Shown here piece after piece: positions 11,129-21,952 of a stretch of 64,000 nt of DNA. Location of the stretch: NCBI GenBank assembly GCA_028571685.1, contig CM053152.1, positions 24,932,001 through 24,996,000 of the forward strand, given 5' to 3'. The position numbers and the translations under genes are program-made. The notes beneath the pieces are model-generated. The model was not told the DNA's origin, searched no databases, and saw only the letters and a list, made by a program, of their open reading frames with translations. Each line of letters begins with the position of its first letter. The stretch's first letter is position 1. This DNA comes from Heterohyrax brucei. Lineage: Eukaryota; Chordata; Mammalia; Hyracoidea; Procaviidae.

Positions 11129-12047
11129 AAGCTAAAGCCAAAGCAATACTGAAAAAGAACAAAATAGGAGGGCAGAGTCAAGATGGCAGACTAAACACAC
11201 AGCTCCCTAAATCTTTCTGGAAACCAAAACCAGAGTTGATAATTAAATGGAGCCTTCTGGACACCTAGTGAGCCCTAGGACACAGCGTAAGGCTGTGAAT
11301 TTGGACTTCATACCACTGAATGGAAAACTTCCTCTCTTTAGCTGAACCCTGCTCTTGGTGAGTGCTGGCTTTCACAGATGGAAGGTAACTCGCCTTTTTA
11401 ACTTTTTTTTTCCTCTGTCTTAGGTGGTGGGCGGAGCTGGGACTTGACTAGCAGCTAATCTCAGACACACTGTTGGTGGAATCGGCAGGTGAAATTACCA
11501 TATTTTGAGAGCCCAGCCTTGGACTCTGTGCATCTCGGCACCTTTGGCCTTTCTTTCCACCTCCTCCATTGAGTAGCCTGTACCAAAGCGGGTGGCAAAC
11601 TTGTGTGGGATGCCATCTTGCTTCACTGGGAGGAGGCCACACTCATATAGAAGTCTTAGCTGGACCTAATTCCTAGGCTGGGAGGCTGCGCCTCCCTGGA
11701 GGAGAATGCTTTTCCTGCAGAAAAGCAGTATTTTACACAGTTTCGCATATGGCTGGGGCCTGACAGCAGAGGCCAGCAGGCCAGTAGCTTTTCTGTATTT
11801 TGAACTAGTTTGTAACATCTGGGGTTGGATATAGAGGGGCTTTCTTGGCCACCTGGGAAAAGGGACCTGTACACCTGAAAACCTGACTGATTTTGGAAGT
11901 TGTCAGATACATTTTACCTTTCATTTTACGATGGCCTAGAGAAACAACTGCAGTCCATCCTCACAGCATCTCTCCCAGGCTCTTTTGACTCATATGATGC
12001 CACAAAAGCAACAAGGTCTGGAGAAAACCATAACCAAGAAATCACTC

Positions 12048-12953
12048 ATGGCTTCAGAAGGCCCCCAAAAGAAAGCACCTAACAACTTCCCAGAAGAAGC
12101 TTTTCGGAAACTGTTGGAAGATGAATACAAAGCAATTATATAGAAAGCCCTCCTAGACCTTATACAAAATGCAGCAGAGCAAAATGAAAAATTAAGCAAG
12201 CTGTTTGATCTGATGGAACACCAGTACTCTGAAATCCAACAGATCAAGAACAAAATCAAAGAGACAGAAACTTCAATTGAAAGGCAAGAAAACAGAATGG
12301 AACAAATGGAAAAGAGACTTTTTGATTTGGAAGACAGAGCTACTGACTCCAGCACCTATGAGGAGAAATCAGAAAAAAGAAACAGGAAAAATGAAGAAGC
12401 ATTAAGAAATATGTGGGACTCTATTAAGAGGAACAATCTACAATTAATTGGAGTTCCTGAACAGGTCGAGACACCTGAGAACACAGAAAGTATTGTTGCT
12501 GAGCTGCTGACAGAAAACTTCACAGAAATTAGGAAAGAAGAGAATATAGATATCCAAGATGCATATTGAACACCACTCAATATAGATCTCAAAGGAAAGG
12601 TTCCAAGACATATAATAATCAAGCTGACGGCACTTGGCTTGGCTAACAAAATGAAACATAAGCAGAAACTCTTAAAGGCAGCAAAACTTAAAACAAAGTT
12701 ACCATTCAGAGGGAACCCCTGTAGGCTTTCATTGGATTTCTCAGCAGAAACAATGCTGGCATGGAGGCAGTGACATGACACATCCAAAGCCTTGAAGGAT
12801 AATAACTTCCAACCAAGAATTTATATATCCTGTAAAACTATCTTTCAAATACGAAAACGAAATGAAGACATTTACAGATAAACAGAAACTCAGAGACTTT
12901 GTAAAAACCAAACCAAAGCTACAAAAAATACTGGAAGAATCTCTTGGCTTATA
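12048..12953 (+). pseudogene. L1-C ORF1 (RNA-binding chaperone) pseudogene
   Basis: ORF1p is the L1 RNA-binding trimer. The frame starts at ATG 12048 (MASEGPQKKAPNNFPEEAF) and has an amber stop at codon 32 (12141), probably from a glutamine codon. A long heptad-rich coiled coil (12213 to about 12400, IKNKIKETETSIERQENRM) leads into LRNMWDSIKRNNLQLIGVPE, the RRM entry of ORF1p. A TGA at 12567 stands where an arginine CGA is expected (DAY*TP), typical CpG decay. The C-terminal domain, KLSFKYENEMKTFTDKQK and LRDFVKTKPKLQ, lies in a shifted frame and ends at 12953. About 300 codons in total, normal for ORF1. Confidence 0.85.
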
Positions 12954-13374
12954 AAAAAAAAAAAACCCCACTAAATTTATACTTTAGACGTATATACAGG
13001 ACACATCACCCAGAATCTTAGTTGGAGAAGGCTCCGAACTCAATCAAAGCTGTAATAGCAAAATAAATGATCCAGTAATCTTTTCATGAAAACTATGACA
13101 TCATCATATTGATAACAGGGATGTACTACAGTAGTTGTAATCCTTCCAGATGGAGAGGAAGTTGATAAGAATGGTAGAAATTAAAACTAGGTTTATACAT
13201 AGTTTGTGAAGAGGGCAGCTGTAAAGCACAAAAAAGATGCAACATATCAAATCAAGAAACATAGCACAGGAGTCTCAACAACCACAACACCCACCCGAAA
13301 AAGGTGAAAAATCAACTCACAAAGAAGAATGTCCTAGAGCAGACTAATAAGAACAACAGAGAAAACATCAACAC

Positions 13375-14390
13375 AAAAATAAACACATCACAAAGACAGC
13401 ACTAAACACATACCTATCAATAATTGCATTGAATGTGAATGGACTGAACGTTCCATCTTGGATCAAAAGACATGATCCATCTGTACGTTGCCTATAAGAA
13501 ACTCACCTTAGACTTAAAGATAGGAACAAACTGAAAATTAAAGGATGGAAGAATATATATCAAGCCAACAATAAACAAAGAAGAGCAGATGTGACAATTC
13601 TAATCTCAGATAAAATAGATTTTAATGTAGAATCCACCATCATGGACAAGGATGGACACTATGTATCGCTGAAAAGTTCAATATACAAGCAGGACTTAAC
13701 AATATTAATATTTGTGCACCCAATATTAGAGCACGTAAATACATTGAAGAAACACTGACTACACTCAAAAAGGAGATAGATGACTCCACAATAATAGTGG
13801 GAGACTTCAACACTTCACTCTTAATGTTGGACAAATCATCTAGAATAAAGCTCCACAAAGACACAGAAGACATTATTGCCACAATTAACCAACTAGACCT
13901 CATCGACATATATAGAACTTTCTATCAATTACACCTTCTTCTCCAGTGCACATGGAACATTCTCCAGAATAGACCATGTGTTAGGACATAAACAAAATGT
14001 CATCAACAAAGTCCATAGCATTGAATTAATGCAAAGCATCTTCTCAGATCATAAAGCCATAAAAGTCAAAATCAATAGGAGAAAAAAACATAGATAAAAA
14101 GTGGAATTCATGGAAACTGAACAACATCTTGCTCAAAAACCCATGGGTTACAGAAGAAATCAAGGATGAAATAAAGAAATTTATGGATTCCAATGGGAAT
14201 GAAAATACTTCCTAACAGAACCTATGGGATACAGACAAAGCAGTGCTCACAGGTTAGTTTATCTCCATAAACGCACACAACTGGAAGGAAGAAAGAAACC
14301 AAACCAAAGAACGAAACCTACAGCTTGAACAAATAGAGAACAACAGAGAAACGCCTCAAGCACTAGAAGAAAACAGATCATAAAGAAACG
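13375..14390 (+). pseudogene. L1-C ORF2, endonuclease part only
   Basis: The relic begins around LNVNGLN-like codons near 13425, the normal start of the APE-type endonuclease. The conserved GDFNTSLLMLDKSSRIKLHK segment (13800-13860), followed by LDLIDIYRTF, is the endonuclease catalytic core region. Stops and frameshifts are common. The reading stops shortly after the endonuclease, before any RT motif. In other L1s of this window ORF2 continues for about 3 kb more. Confidence 0.75.
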
Positions 14391-15484
14391 TAAAAAATGG
14401 GAGGCCTCACACTTTCTTATCTCAAAATTTATTGTACAGCCATGATAGTTAAGATGGCCAGGTATTGGTTCAGTGACAGACACTGGAATATAGTTGAGAA
14501 CCCAGAAGTAAATCCATTCATCTATGGGCAGCTAATCTTTGACGAAGTGTCAAAGTTCATTCACTGGGGGAGAAAACGGCCTCTTTTACAAATATCATTG
14601 GGAAAACTTTGATATCCACATACAGGAAAGAGAAACAGGATCCATACTTGACACTGTGCATAAAAATTAACTCAAAATGGGCTAAAGACTTAAATCTTAA
14701 AGCTGAAATTGTGAAGTTCTTGAAAGATAACTTAAGATCAAAACTAGGGGACACAATTTTTGGCATAAATAACCTATTACAGACAACTAAATATGCTTAA
14801 ATAACGGAAGATAAATCAGATATCTGGGATATTCTAAAATACCTGTGCTCATCAGAAGACTTTAGCAAGAGAGTAAAAAGGAAACCTACAGACTAAGAAA
14901 AAAATCTTTGGCAATGATAAGGGCCTAATCTTTTAAAAATGTGGAAAATTTCAACAATTCAACAACAAAAAGTCAATGCAATCAAAAAATGGGCAATGGA
15001 CATGAACAGACAATTCACTTACGAGGACTTACAGGTATCAACAAATACACAAAACTGCTATTGGCCATTATCCACTAGTGAGAGATGCATATCAAAGCTA
15101 CGGTGAAACACCGTCTCACCCCTGCAAAAGTGTCATTGATTAAACAAACAAAAAAACAAACAGAGAACAATAAAAGCTGGTGAGGTAGTTGGGGATTAGA
15201 ACTCATACATTGCTGATGGGATTGTAAAATGGTAAAACCACTGTGGACAACAGTATGGTACTTTCTTAAAAAGCTAACAATAGAATGTGTTATGATCCAG
15301 CAATCCCACTCCTAGATATATATCCTAGAGATATAAGAGCATTGTGACACAAATATATATATGCACACACACCTTCACTGCAGCATTATTAAAACAGCAA
15401 AAAGATGGATACAACCTCACACCCATCAACAGATGAGTGGATAAACAAATTGTGATATATACTTAAGCAGAACACTATGCAACT

Positions 15485-15538
15485 CTAAGGTTGCTATGAG
15501 TTGGAATTGACCCAATGGCAGTGGGTTTGGTTTGGGAT
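15485..15538 (+). mobile_element. AfroSINE 3'-tail fragment with TSD
   Basis: Only the last ~54 bp of the SINE are present (GTTGCTATGAGTTGGAATTG to GGTTTGGTTTGGGA). It is bracketed by TATGCAACT at 15476-15484 and 15539-15547. It therefore inserted as a severely 5'-truncated copy, without the pol III promoter. Confidence 0.9.
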
Positions 15539-16255
15539 TATGCAACTATAAACAGTAATGAAGAATCTGTGAAACATAACAGGATGAATCTAGAGAACAC
15601 TGTCCTGAGTAAAAGAAATCAACCACAAAAGACAAATATTACACAATCCCACTATTATAAAAAGTAAAGAATAGATAATACACACAGAAAGCAAAGTTCT
15701 GTAATAGTTACCAGGGGTGAAAAGGAGAAGGAGGGGGCATCACTTTCTAGATAGTAGGCACTTTGCTTACTTTTGGTGATGAAAAAGGTAATCCTGAAAA
15801 TGGATGAAGTCAGCGCAACTTCACCAAGATAAAAGCGTTGAGAAGTATGTGAGAAAAGAAAATGTTTAGTGAATGTTGTGACATATGCACTTTTTCAACA
15901 GCAGTAAAAACAACCAAAAATATGTATGTGGTTATGTAGGCAGATATGAGTGCATATAAATGTACAGGAAGGCATATAGGAGTAAATGCACTTGCATGTA
16001 TAGGTTTATCTATATATACACATTTGTGTGTGCTGTATGTATATCTGTATATATTTTTTTAAAAAAGAGAAAAACACATAGGGCACATAGTTATGGAGCC
16101 TTCTTAGACATATCCAAATGATACTGAAGGACAACTTCATCAATTGCCATAACATAGTACACAAAAGTGATGTTCTACATCCTAGGTTGATGAGCAGTAC
16201 CTAGGATTTAAAAGTTTGCAAGCAATTATCTAAGCTACAACTATTGATTTCTGTT

Positions 16256-16707
16256 TGTTATGGATTGCTTTGTGTCCTCCCAAAAAAGTGTGTGTTAATT
16301 TGACTTGGCTATGAGTCCCAGTATGGTGCAATTCCTCCCATGTGTTGTGAATACTGCTTCTGTGATATTAATGATAGAGAATGGCCAGCAGTTGTGTTGG
16401 TGAGGCAGGACTCAAGTTATCAGCTGTGGAATATAAGGGAGAGAAGTGAGCATAGAGTTGGGAACCTCCTACCACCAAGAGGCAGCACTGAGAGTAGAGC
16501 ACATTGCTTGGACCTGAGGTTCCTGTGCCAAGATGCTCTCCTAGGATTTGGACTGAACCTACTGGACTATGATAATATCTCTTATTGGATGGACTCATAA
16601 CTTGTGAACGGATTTGCGGCTTACAGGACTGTGACAATAAAGTTTCATTTTCTAAAGCCTCTCACTCATGGTATTTTCTGTTAGAGGTGTACCAGGTGAC
16701 TAAAACA
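16256..16707 (+). mobile_element. MaLR-type solo LTR in L1-B 3' UTR
   Basis: Starts TGTTATGGATTGCTTTGTGT and ends GTGACTAAAACA. A perfect 5-bp TSD, CTGTT, lies at 16251-16255 and 16708-16712. An AATAAA at 16636 precedes the R/U5-like end. L1 3' UTR is on both sides. Confidence 0.9.
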
Positions 16708-17350
16708 CTGTTCATATAGAGCAAAAGAGATTGGAGGAAATGAAATTCTCAAAAAAGAACTATAGAACTGTAGGGTTCATAGAACTAACAGCCCACATAA
16801 ACCCTAGCTGCTTCTAACTTGAGACCAAAAGGATTAAATAGAGCCCAGATACTTCTGCTGACAATTTTGACCTGAGACACCATAGAAAGTCTGGGATAGA
16901 AAGAGAGAGAAGGTAAAACAAAGCTCAAATTTCTAAAAAAAAAAAAAAAAAAGGCTAGACCTAGTGGACTGATGGATACTAGAGAAACTATCATCCTAAG
17001 AAACTCTTTGAATTTGGAATTGAACCTATTTCTGCAAGTCACTTTTCAACAAAATCATTGATTGGCTTATAAAATAAATAATATCACCTCTAAGTAATGT
17101 ACTCCCTCAAACAAGTAACTGTATGAAACTAAATGGTCAACACTTATCCAAAAGCACAGATTGAGAAGGTAAAGAGGGGAAGGGAAGCTAGATCAATGGA
17201 ACGGAACAAACAATGAAAATAATGAGAAGGCTGACACGCTGTAAAAATGGCATCGTATCAAACTAGTCAATTTGTGTAGAAACTGTTCAAAGGGAACATA
17301 ATAAGCCATGTAAATTTTCACCTAAACCACAATTAAATATTATGTTTTTA

Positions 17351-18020
17351 AATTTGCTGATTTGGCTAGAAACGTAGCAGTTGAATTGCTTTGGTTTAAA
17401 AAAGTAATCAGAGGAGGTTCACGCATCTTTTATTTATTTATTTTTCATGCATGAAATTGTATCAGTTCTTGTCCCACTTTATATATAGCAACTGAGGCTG
17501 TGAGGACTCTGAAAAAATGTAGCTAGGTATGAAGACAACTTTCAGTTTCCATGAAAACCCTCACCTTACTGAATTCATTGAGTCTGGAGACAAAAATGAA
17601 GCCAGTGTGGAATATTGAGCCCAAAGCTGATTTTCTGTATTTTCAACCAGATTCTGCCATTCTTCTTTCCCTCCAGAGTTAATAAGGTGTTTCTACCTAT
17701 TCATTGCTTCCTTAAAAATGTCTCACATCTAGGAAAAAAGGTAATGAGTCACAAGTAGTGCTCATCCCCAAAGGGTGCTTCAGATGAAGTCACGTTAGGG
17801 AAGGTGCAGCCATCTGGTGAGGCAAAATGTGAAAAACTGGAACCTATTTCAGACAAATCAGGAGTAAAGCACCAAGGGGCCGTTGAAAGACCATATGAAT
17901 TTACTCAGAAAAACCAAGAACCTGGATCTAAGTTTCAAAATGAAAAGACAAAAACAAAACCTGATCATAAAGAACATATTTTTGTAAAATTATCAAAAGA
18001 AACTCATAGAAGAAGGAAAA
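17351..18020. other. unassigned DNA with a lysine-rich open frame
   Basis: No repeat is recognised. An open frame from 17804 encodes a charged, lysine- and glutamate-rich peptide (MQPSGEAKCEKLEPISDKSG...) and runs into the AfroSINE at 18021. It matches no family I know. No splice or promoter signal supports it, so it is left as an unexplained chance frame. Confidence 0.35.
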
Positions 18021-18175
18021 CAACAACAACACTTGCTGTTGAGTCAGTTCTGACTCATAGCAGCCCTACAGGACAGAGTAGAACTGCACTACAGAGTTTC
18101 CAAAGATGGATTAAAATTACTAAATCTTTTTTGGTTAGCAGATGCAGCAGTTAACCAACTATGTCACCAGGGTCT
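18021..18175 (-). mobile_element. AfroSINE
   Basis: The (AAC)n head at 18021 is the reversed tail, followed by TTGCTGTTGAGTCAGTTCTG, 'CAGCCCTACAGGACAGAGTA' and 'TTTTTTGGTTAGCAGATG'. The middle is shortened relative to full copies. Confidence 0.9.
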
Positions 18176-18320
18176 CCAATAAGAGGGAGGCTCCCTCAAA
18201 ACTGGGTGACTGATCTGTTTAAGGGAATCATTTCTCTCATACAAGGATACTCACTGCTACAAGAACCCAAATGTGTTTTAGGGTAGCACATGACTGTTCA
18301 AGTCAGGAAGAAGATATCCT

Positions 18321-18606
18321 GTCTGTTGCTAGCTATTTTAGAATCAGATCTGACTCATGGCAACCCTTGCAGTCAGGGTCAGACCTTTGTGAGCTGTCGG
18401 CATTGGCTAATTTTCAGAAGCAGATTAACAGGCCATTCTCTCTAGTCTGTCTTAGCCTTGAAGCTCCATTGAAACCCGTTCAGCCCTACAACAGCATGCA
18501 AACCTTCATTGACAGATACCTGGTGGCTGTACTTAAAGAAGAAGACTGGCGAGAAATTGAATCCAGTTCTCCCACATGGAAAGTCAGAATTCTACTACTG
18601 AGCCTC
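18321..18606 (-). mobile_element. tRNA-Gly-headed SINE (AfroSINE relative)
   Basis: On the minus strand the head reads like tRNA-Gly (AGTAGTAGAATTCTGACTTT with a downstream B-box-like GATTCAATTTC). It is followed by a body with ACCAGGTATCTGTCAATGAA and an AfroSINE-like tail (CATGAGTCAGATCTGATTC). The same head and body occur at 31147 and 32607. About 285 bp, near full length. Confidence 0.7.
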
Positions 18607-19006
18607 CTTTATTGTCCTTAGTCTCTTTATTAGCAGAGCTAAAAGCCACATCACCTTCACCTCTGGCTGTTTTGGCCAGAGTTCCTGTATCATGTGACCT
18701 CCCAGAGCTCCAAGGGAGGCTGGCAAAGTCAGTGTGTAAGCTTTTTAAGTTTCTATAGTGGAGGTGGGAAGGGATCAGCGGATTGGAATAGGGGTTTTGC
18801 AGGCCACCAAGACTATCTGCTACACTCTTCTCCATTTTCTCTCCTACACATGCTTAGCACAATGCTTAGCATAAGTCACCACTAGGAAGACATTCTACTT
18901 TTGCTTTAGTCCCAAAGCCTCTCTTCACGTCAACTCTTTGTGCTTATATGTCTAGGTCTTCTCTCTTCACCCAATCAAAACATCCTGGTAGGCCCAATTA
19001 TAATGG
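18607..19006. other. unassigned DNA
   Basis: I see no gene or repeat. Open frames at 18576-18758 and 18694-18885 are short and unremarkable. Confidence 0.4.
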
Positions 19007-19273
19007 GTTTGCATATCTAAATTTCTAACAATTAACTAATCTAAACCCTCATCCTTTGCCTTCCCGCCCTCCCACCTTCCCCACCCTTGTAGCCATCAAA
19101 CAGTCTTTTCTATTATGTATGAGTGTAGTTTTAAGTTTTTATCTTAGGGGTCTCATATAATAATTGTCCTTCCGTCACTGACTGGTTTCACTCAATATAA
19201 TGTCCTCCAGTTGAGACCAAACTGAGAGATGTTTCCTGCTATCATCGTTGTTCTTTATCAGTGTATAGTACTC

Positions 19274-19630
19274 TGTTGGGGGCCATGAAAAGTTTCAGAC
19301 CCCAGAGAAATGGGAAACTGCCCGCGGCCGTTGGAAAGTCCCGCGCGCATGAAACTGCCCGCTGGAAACTACCTACACGTCACTGCCTAGCACCACCGCC
19401 CAGGCTTGCCTCCAACCACTCATCGAACGCCAAGCACCTCACACCAGATCTCGCCTGACTCCAAACCCCTCCCCTCCTCAGTGTGTATATATTCCGCTGT
19501 TGCAATAAAAATTTTTTTGAGGCTTGATCAGAATCCTGTCTTGCCTCCATTTCTTCACATCTCTTGCCCCGTTTTCCTTTTCACAGGTTCCTCCCCACCC
19601 CTCCGTTGATTTGCCCTGCGGGCCGGGGCA
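19274..19630 (+). mobile_element. solo ERV LTR (357 bp) inside L1-D
   Basis: Termini TGTTGGGGGCC...GCCGGGGCA form a TG..CA pair. The host L1 hexamer GTACTC is duplicated exactly at 19268-19273 and 19631-19636. A 6-bp TSD is typical of class II (beta/ERVK-like) elements, though also seen elsewhere. The U3 holds a CpG-dense block (eight CpGs in 19321-19380). No internal region remains, implying LTR-LTR recombination. Confidence 0.85.
19486..19509 (+). promoter_or_regulatory. TATA box and polyadenylation signal of the solo LTR
   Basis: TATATATT at 19486-19493 is followed by AATAAA at 19504-19509. The expected cap site would lie 25-30 bp past the TATA box, near 19515, so the AATAAA would fall in U3. 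A pyrimidine-rich R/U5 follows to the CA end. Confidence 0.6.
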
Positions 19631-20298
19631 GTACTCCATGGAGTACATATGCCAGAGTTTACCTATCCACTCTTCCGTTGTTGGGCATTTGGGTTGATTC
19701 CAACTTTTTGCTATCGTGGACTGTGCTGCAATGAATATTTGTGTGCATGTAGCAGTTGGTGTGAATGGCCTTGATTTTGTAGGCTATATTCCGAGCAGAG
19801 GAATAACTGGGTCAAATGGTATATCTATATTCATTATTTTAAGGTAACGCCAAATTGCTTTCCAAAGAGGTTGCACCATTCTACAATCCCACCAGCAGTG
19901 AAGCAGAGTTCCAATCTCTCCACAGCCTCCCCAACATTAATTGTTTTGCATTTTTTGGATCATGGTCAATCTCACTGTGGTGAGGTGGTATCTCATTGTT
20001 GTTTTGATTTGAATTTCTTTAATAATTAATGATCGTAAACATGTCTGTATGTATTTTTTGGCTGCCTGGATCTCCTCTTTAGAGAAGTGTCTGTCCATCT
20101 CCTTTTCCCATCTCTTAATTGGATGATTTGTCTCTTTCTCATTGATATTTTGTAGAACCTTGTAGATTATGGAGATCAGGCGTCAGTTTGACATAAAGTT
20201 GCCAAATATTTTTTCCCATTCTGTAGGTGGTCTTTTAATTCTTTTGAGGAAGTCTTTGGATGAGCAGAAGTGTTTGATTCTTATTAATTCCCATTTAT

Positions 20299-21600
20299 CT
20301 ATTTTCTCTTCTGATGAATGTGTTCTGTCAGATTTTGAAGTCTGTTTATATTGCATATTAAAACATCCATTGTTGACCCTATCTTATCTTGGATGAGCTT
20401 TATCGTTTTAGCTTTTATATTCAGGTCTTTTATCCAATTTGAGTTGATTTTTGTATAAGGTGTGAGATATGGGTCTTGTTTCAATTTTTTGCGGATGGAT
20501 ATCCAATTATGGCAGCACCATTTGTTAAAGAGACTGTTCTTACCCCAGTTCAAAATCTTAGGACCTTTGTCAAATATCAGCTGTTCATAAGAGGATGGTG
20601 GCATCTCTGGGGTCTCTACTTTGTTCCATTGGTCTATATGTCTCTTTTTGTACCAATACCAGGCTGTTTTGACTACTGTGGCAGTGTAATAGGTTTTAAA
20701 GTCAGGTAGTGAGAGGCCTCCCAGCATGTTCTGCTTTTTCAGTAGTGTTTTACTTATTCAGGGTTTCTTCCCTTTCCAAGTAAAGCTGATAATTTGTTTC
20801 TCCATCTCATTAAAAAATGTCATTGGAATTTGTATTGGGATTGCATTATATAAGTAGAGTGCTCTGGGCAAAATAGACATTTTCACAATATTGAGTCTTC
20901 CTATCCATGAGCAGGGCAGATTATTCCACTTATGTAAGTCCCTCTTATTTTCTTGTAGCAATGTCTCGTAATTTTCTCTGTAAAGATCTCTTATTTCTCT
21001 AGTTAGATTTATTCCTAGGTATTTTATCTTCTTGGGGGCTATAGTAAATGGAATTGATTTGGTGATTTCTTCATTAATAATTTCATTGTTGGTATGAAGG
21101 AATCCCACTGTTTTAGTTATGTTTATCTTGTATCCCAATACTTTGCCAAATTCTTCCATTAGCTCGAATAGTTTACTTATGGATTTCTTTGGATTCTCTG
21201 TATAAACAATCACATCATCTGCAAAGAGGGAAATCTTTACTTCTTCAGTGCCAATACAGATGCCTTTTATTTCTTTGTCTTGTCTAATTGCTCTGGCTAG
21301 AACTTCTAGGACAATGTTGAATAGAAGTGGTGAGAGTGGGCATCCTTGTCTAGCTCCCGTTCTCAAAGGGAATTCTTTCAGTCTTTCACCATTCAGGATG
21401 ATGAAAGCAGTTGGCTTTGCATAGATACTATTGATTATATTGAGGAATTTCCCTTTTATTCCTATTTTTCTAAGAGTTTAAGCATGAATAGATGTTGAAC
21501 TTTGTCAAATGCCTTTTCTGCATCAATTGACAAAATCAGGTGATTTTTATCTTTTGTGTTATTAATATGGTTGATTACATTAATTGTGTTTCTGAAAAAA
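20299..21600 (-). pseudogene. L1-D ORF2 fragment (RT and C-terminal part)
   Basis: The best preserved L1 coding stretch in the window. Minus-strand frame from 21366 reads [20 protein letters not shown] (RT domain) and then LFADDVIVY, with the catalytic FADD box intact at 21214-21225. It continues with [20 protein letters not shown] and [24 protein letters not shown] at about 20755 (FTWKGKKP*) stands where arginine CGA is expected. The same frame then continues as [20 protein letters not shown] and [20 protein letters not shown] to 20299. Further C-terminal sequence runs to about 19640 with breaks. ORF1 and the endonuclease are missing by 5' truncation, so it cannot act alone. Confidence 0.9.
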
Positions 21601-21799
21601 GTTTGCATATCTAACAATATTTATTACAATGCTTTGTACAGAGTTGAAATAAAAAAAAATATATGTGTTAGAATGGTAGAGTGTGCCTTTTCTCATTGTA
21701 GAATATTGAGCAGAAGTTAATAAACATTACAGATATAAAAACAATCCCCCATCAAATACTCATCCACCAAAGCTCACCTGAAACATGACTTAATCCATG

Positions 21800-21952
21800 A
21801 AAAAACCATATTGAGTCAATTCCGACTCATAAGTGACCTCACGGGACAGAACAGAACTGTCCTGTGGGATTTTCATTGATTGCCTCATGGATTGAACTGC
21901 TCTCTTTTTGGTTAGCAGCCGTAGCTCTTAGTCACTATGCTACCAGGGTTTC
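21800..21952 (-). mobile_element. AfroSINE
   Basis: Antisense: ATTGAGTCAATTCCGACTCA, 'GACCTCACGGGACAGAACAG', 'TTTTTGGTTAGCAGCCGTAG', 'CTATGCTACCAGGGTTTC'. The central part is shortened. The preceding 21615-21799 is unassigned AT-rich DNA. Confidence 0.9.

Larger units (their letters stand above)
11167..14397 (+). mobile_element. L1-C: 5'-complete, 3'-truncated L1 nested in L1-B
   Basis: The left end GGAGGGCAGAGTCAAGATGG is a canonical L1 5' terminus. A 5' UTR (11167-12047), ORF1 (12048-12953), spacer and endonuclease part of ORF2 follow. The copy then stops at about 14385-14397 in an A-rich stretch. No RT, C-terminal segment or 3' UTR follows. Host L1-B resumes at exactly the interrupted codon region (ILKKNK | MGGLTLS). 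Flanks AAAGAACAAAAT and AAAGAAACGTAAAAAAT look like a diverged TSD. Confidence 0.8.
7940..15470 (+). pseudogene. L1-B ORF2 relic (endonuclease-RT), interrupted
   Basis: ORF2 would encode the L1 endonuclease, reverse transcriptase and C-terminal segment. The endonuclease relic spans about 7940-9000. RT remains lie at 9160-9520 and 10080-10960; they include a recognisable [13 protein letters not shown] motif near 10390. The catalytic FADD box is degraded to FVSD near 10500. The frame then breaks at an AfroSINE and at L1-C and resumes at 14398 with MGGLTLSYLKIYC and FIYGQLIFDEVSKFIHWG. Many stops and frameshifts show it is dead. Positions exclude no nested DNA, so this is an envelope. Confidence 0.75.
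5310..17350 (+). mobile_element. old L1 (L1-B), near full length, multiply interrupted
   Basis: The collinear order is a 5' UTR-like region with an L1-type start (CCCAAAATGGCAGCTTAG near 5320), ORF1 relics to about 7430, ORF2 relics to about 15470 and a 3' UTR ending in CACCTAAACCACAATTAAAT near 17340. Insertions are AfroSINEs (7103-7279, 10974-11128, 15485-15538), MaLR LTRs (9523-10074, 16256-16707) and L1-C (11167-14397). Removing these leaves about 7.4 kb, a normal L1 length. ORFs are riddled with stops and frameshifts. The 5' boundary is the least certain point. Confidence 0.75.
19007..21614 (-). mobile_element. L1-D: 5'-truncated L1 lacking its 3' terminus, with TSD
   Basis: Element body is 19021-21600 on the minus strand. 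It covers the RT and C-terminal part of ORF2 plus the first part of the 3' UTR. It is flanked by perfect 14-bp repeats GTTTGCATATCTAA at 19007-19020 and 21601-21614. Compared with L1-F it lacks roughly the last 870 bp of 3' UTR and has no poly(A)/poly(T) at the left junction. It is split by the solo LTR at 19274-19630. Confidence 0.85.

Noticed and set aside
17804-18154. 116-codon charged frame as a gene or pseudogene
   Set aside because: The second half is AfroSINE; the first half matches no family I know and lacks any gene signal.
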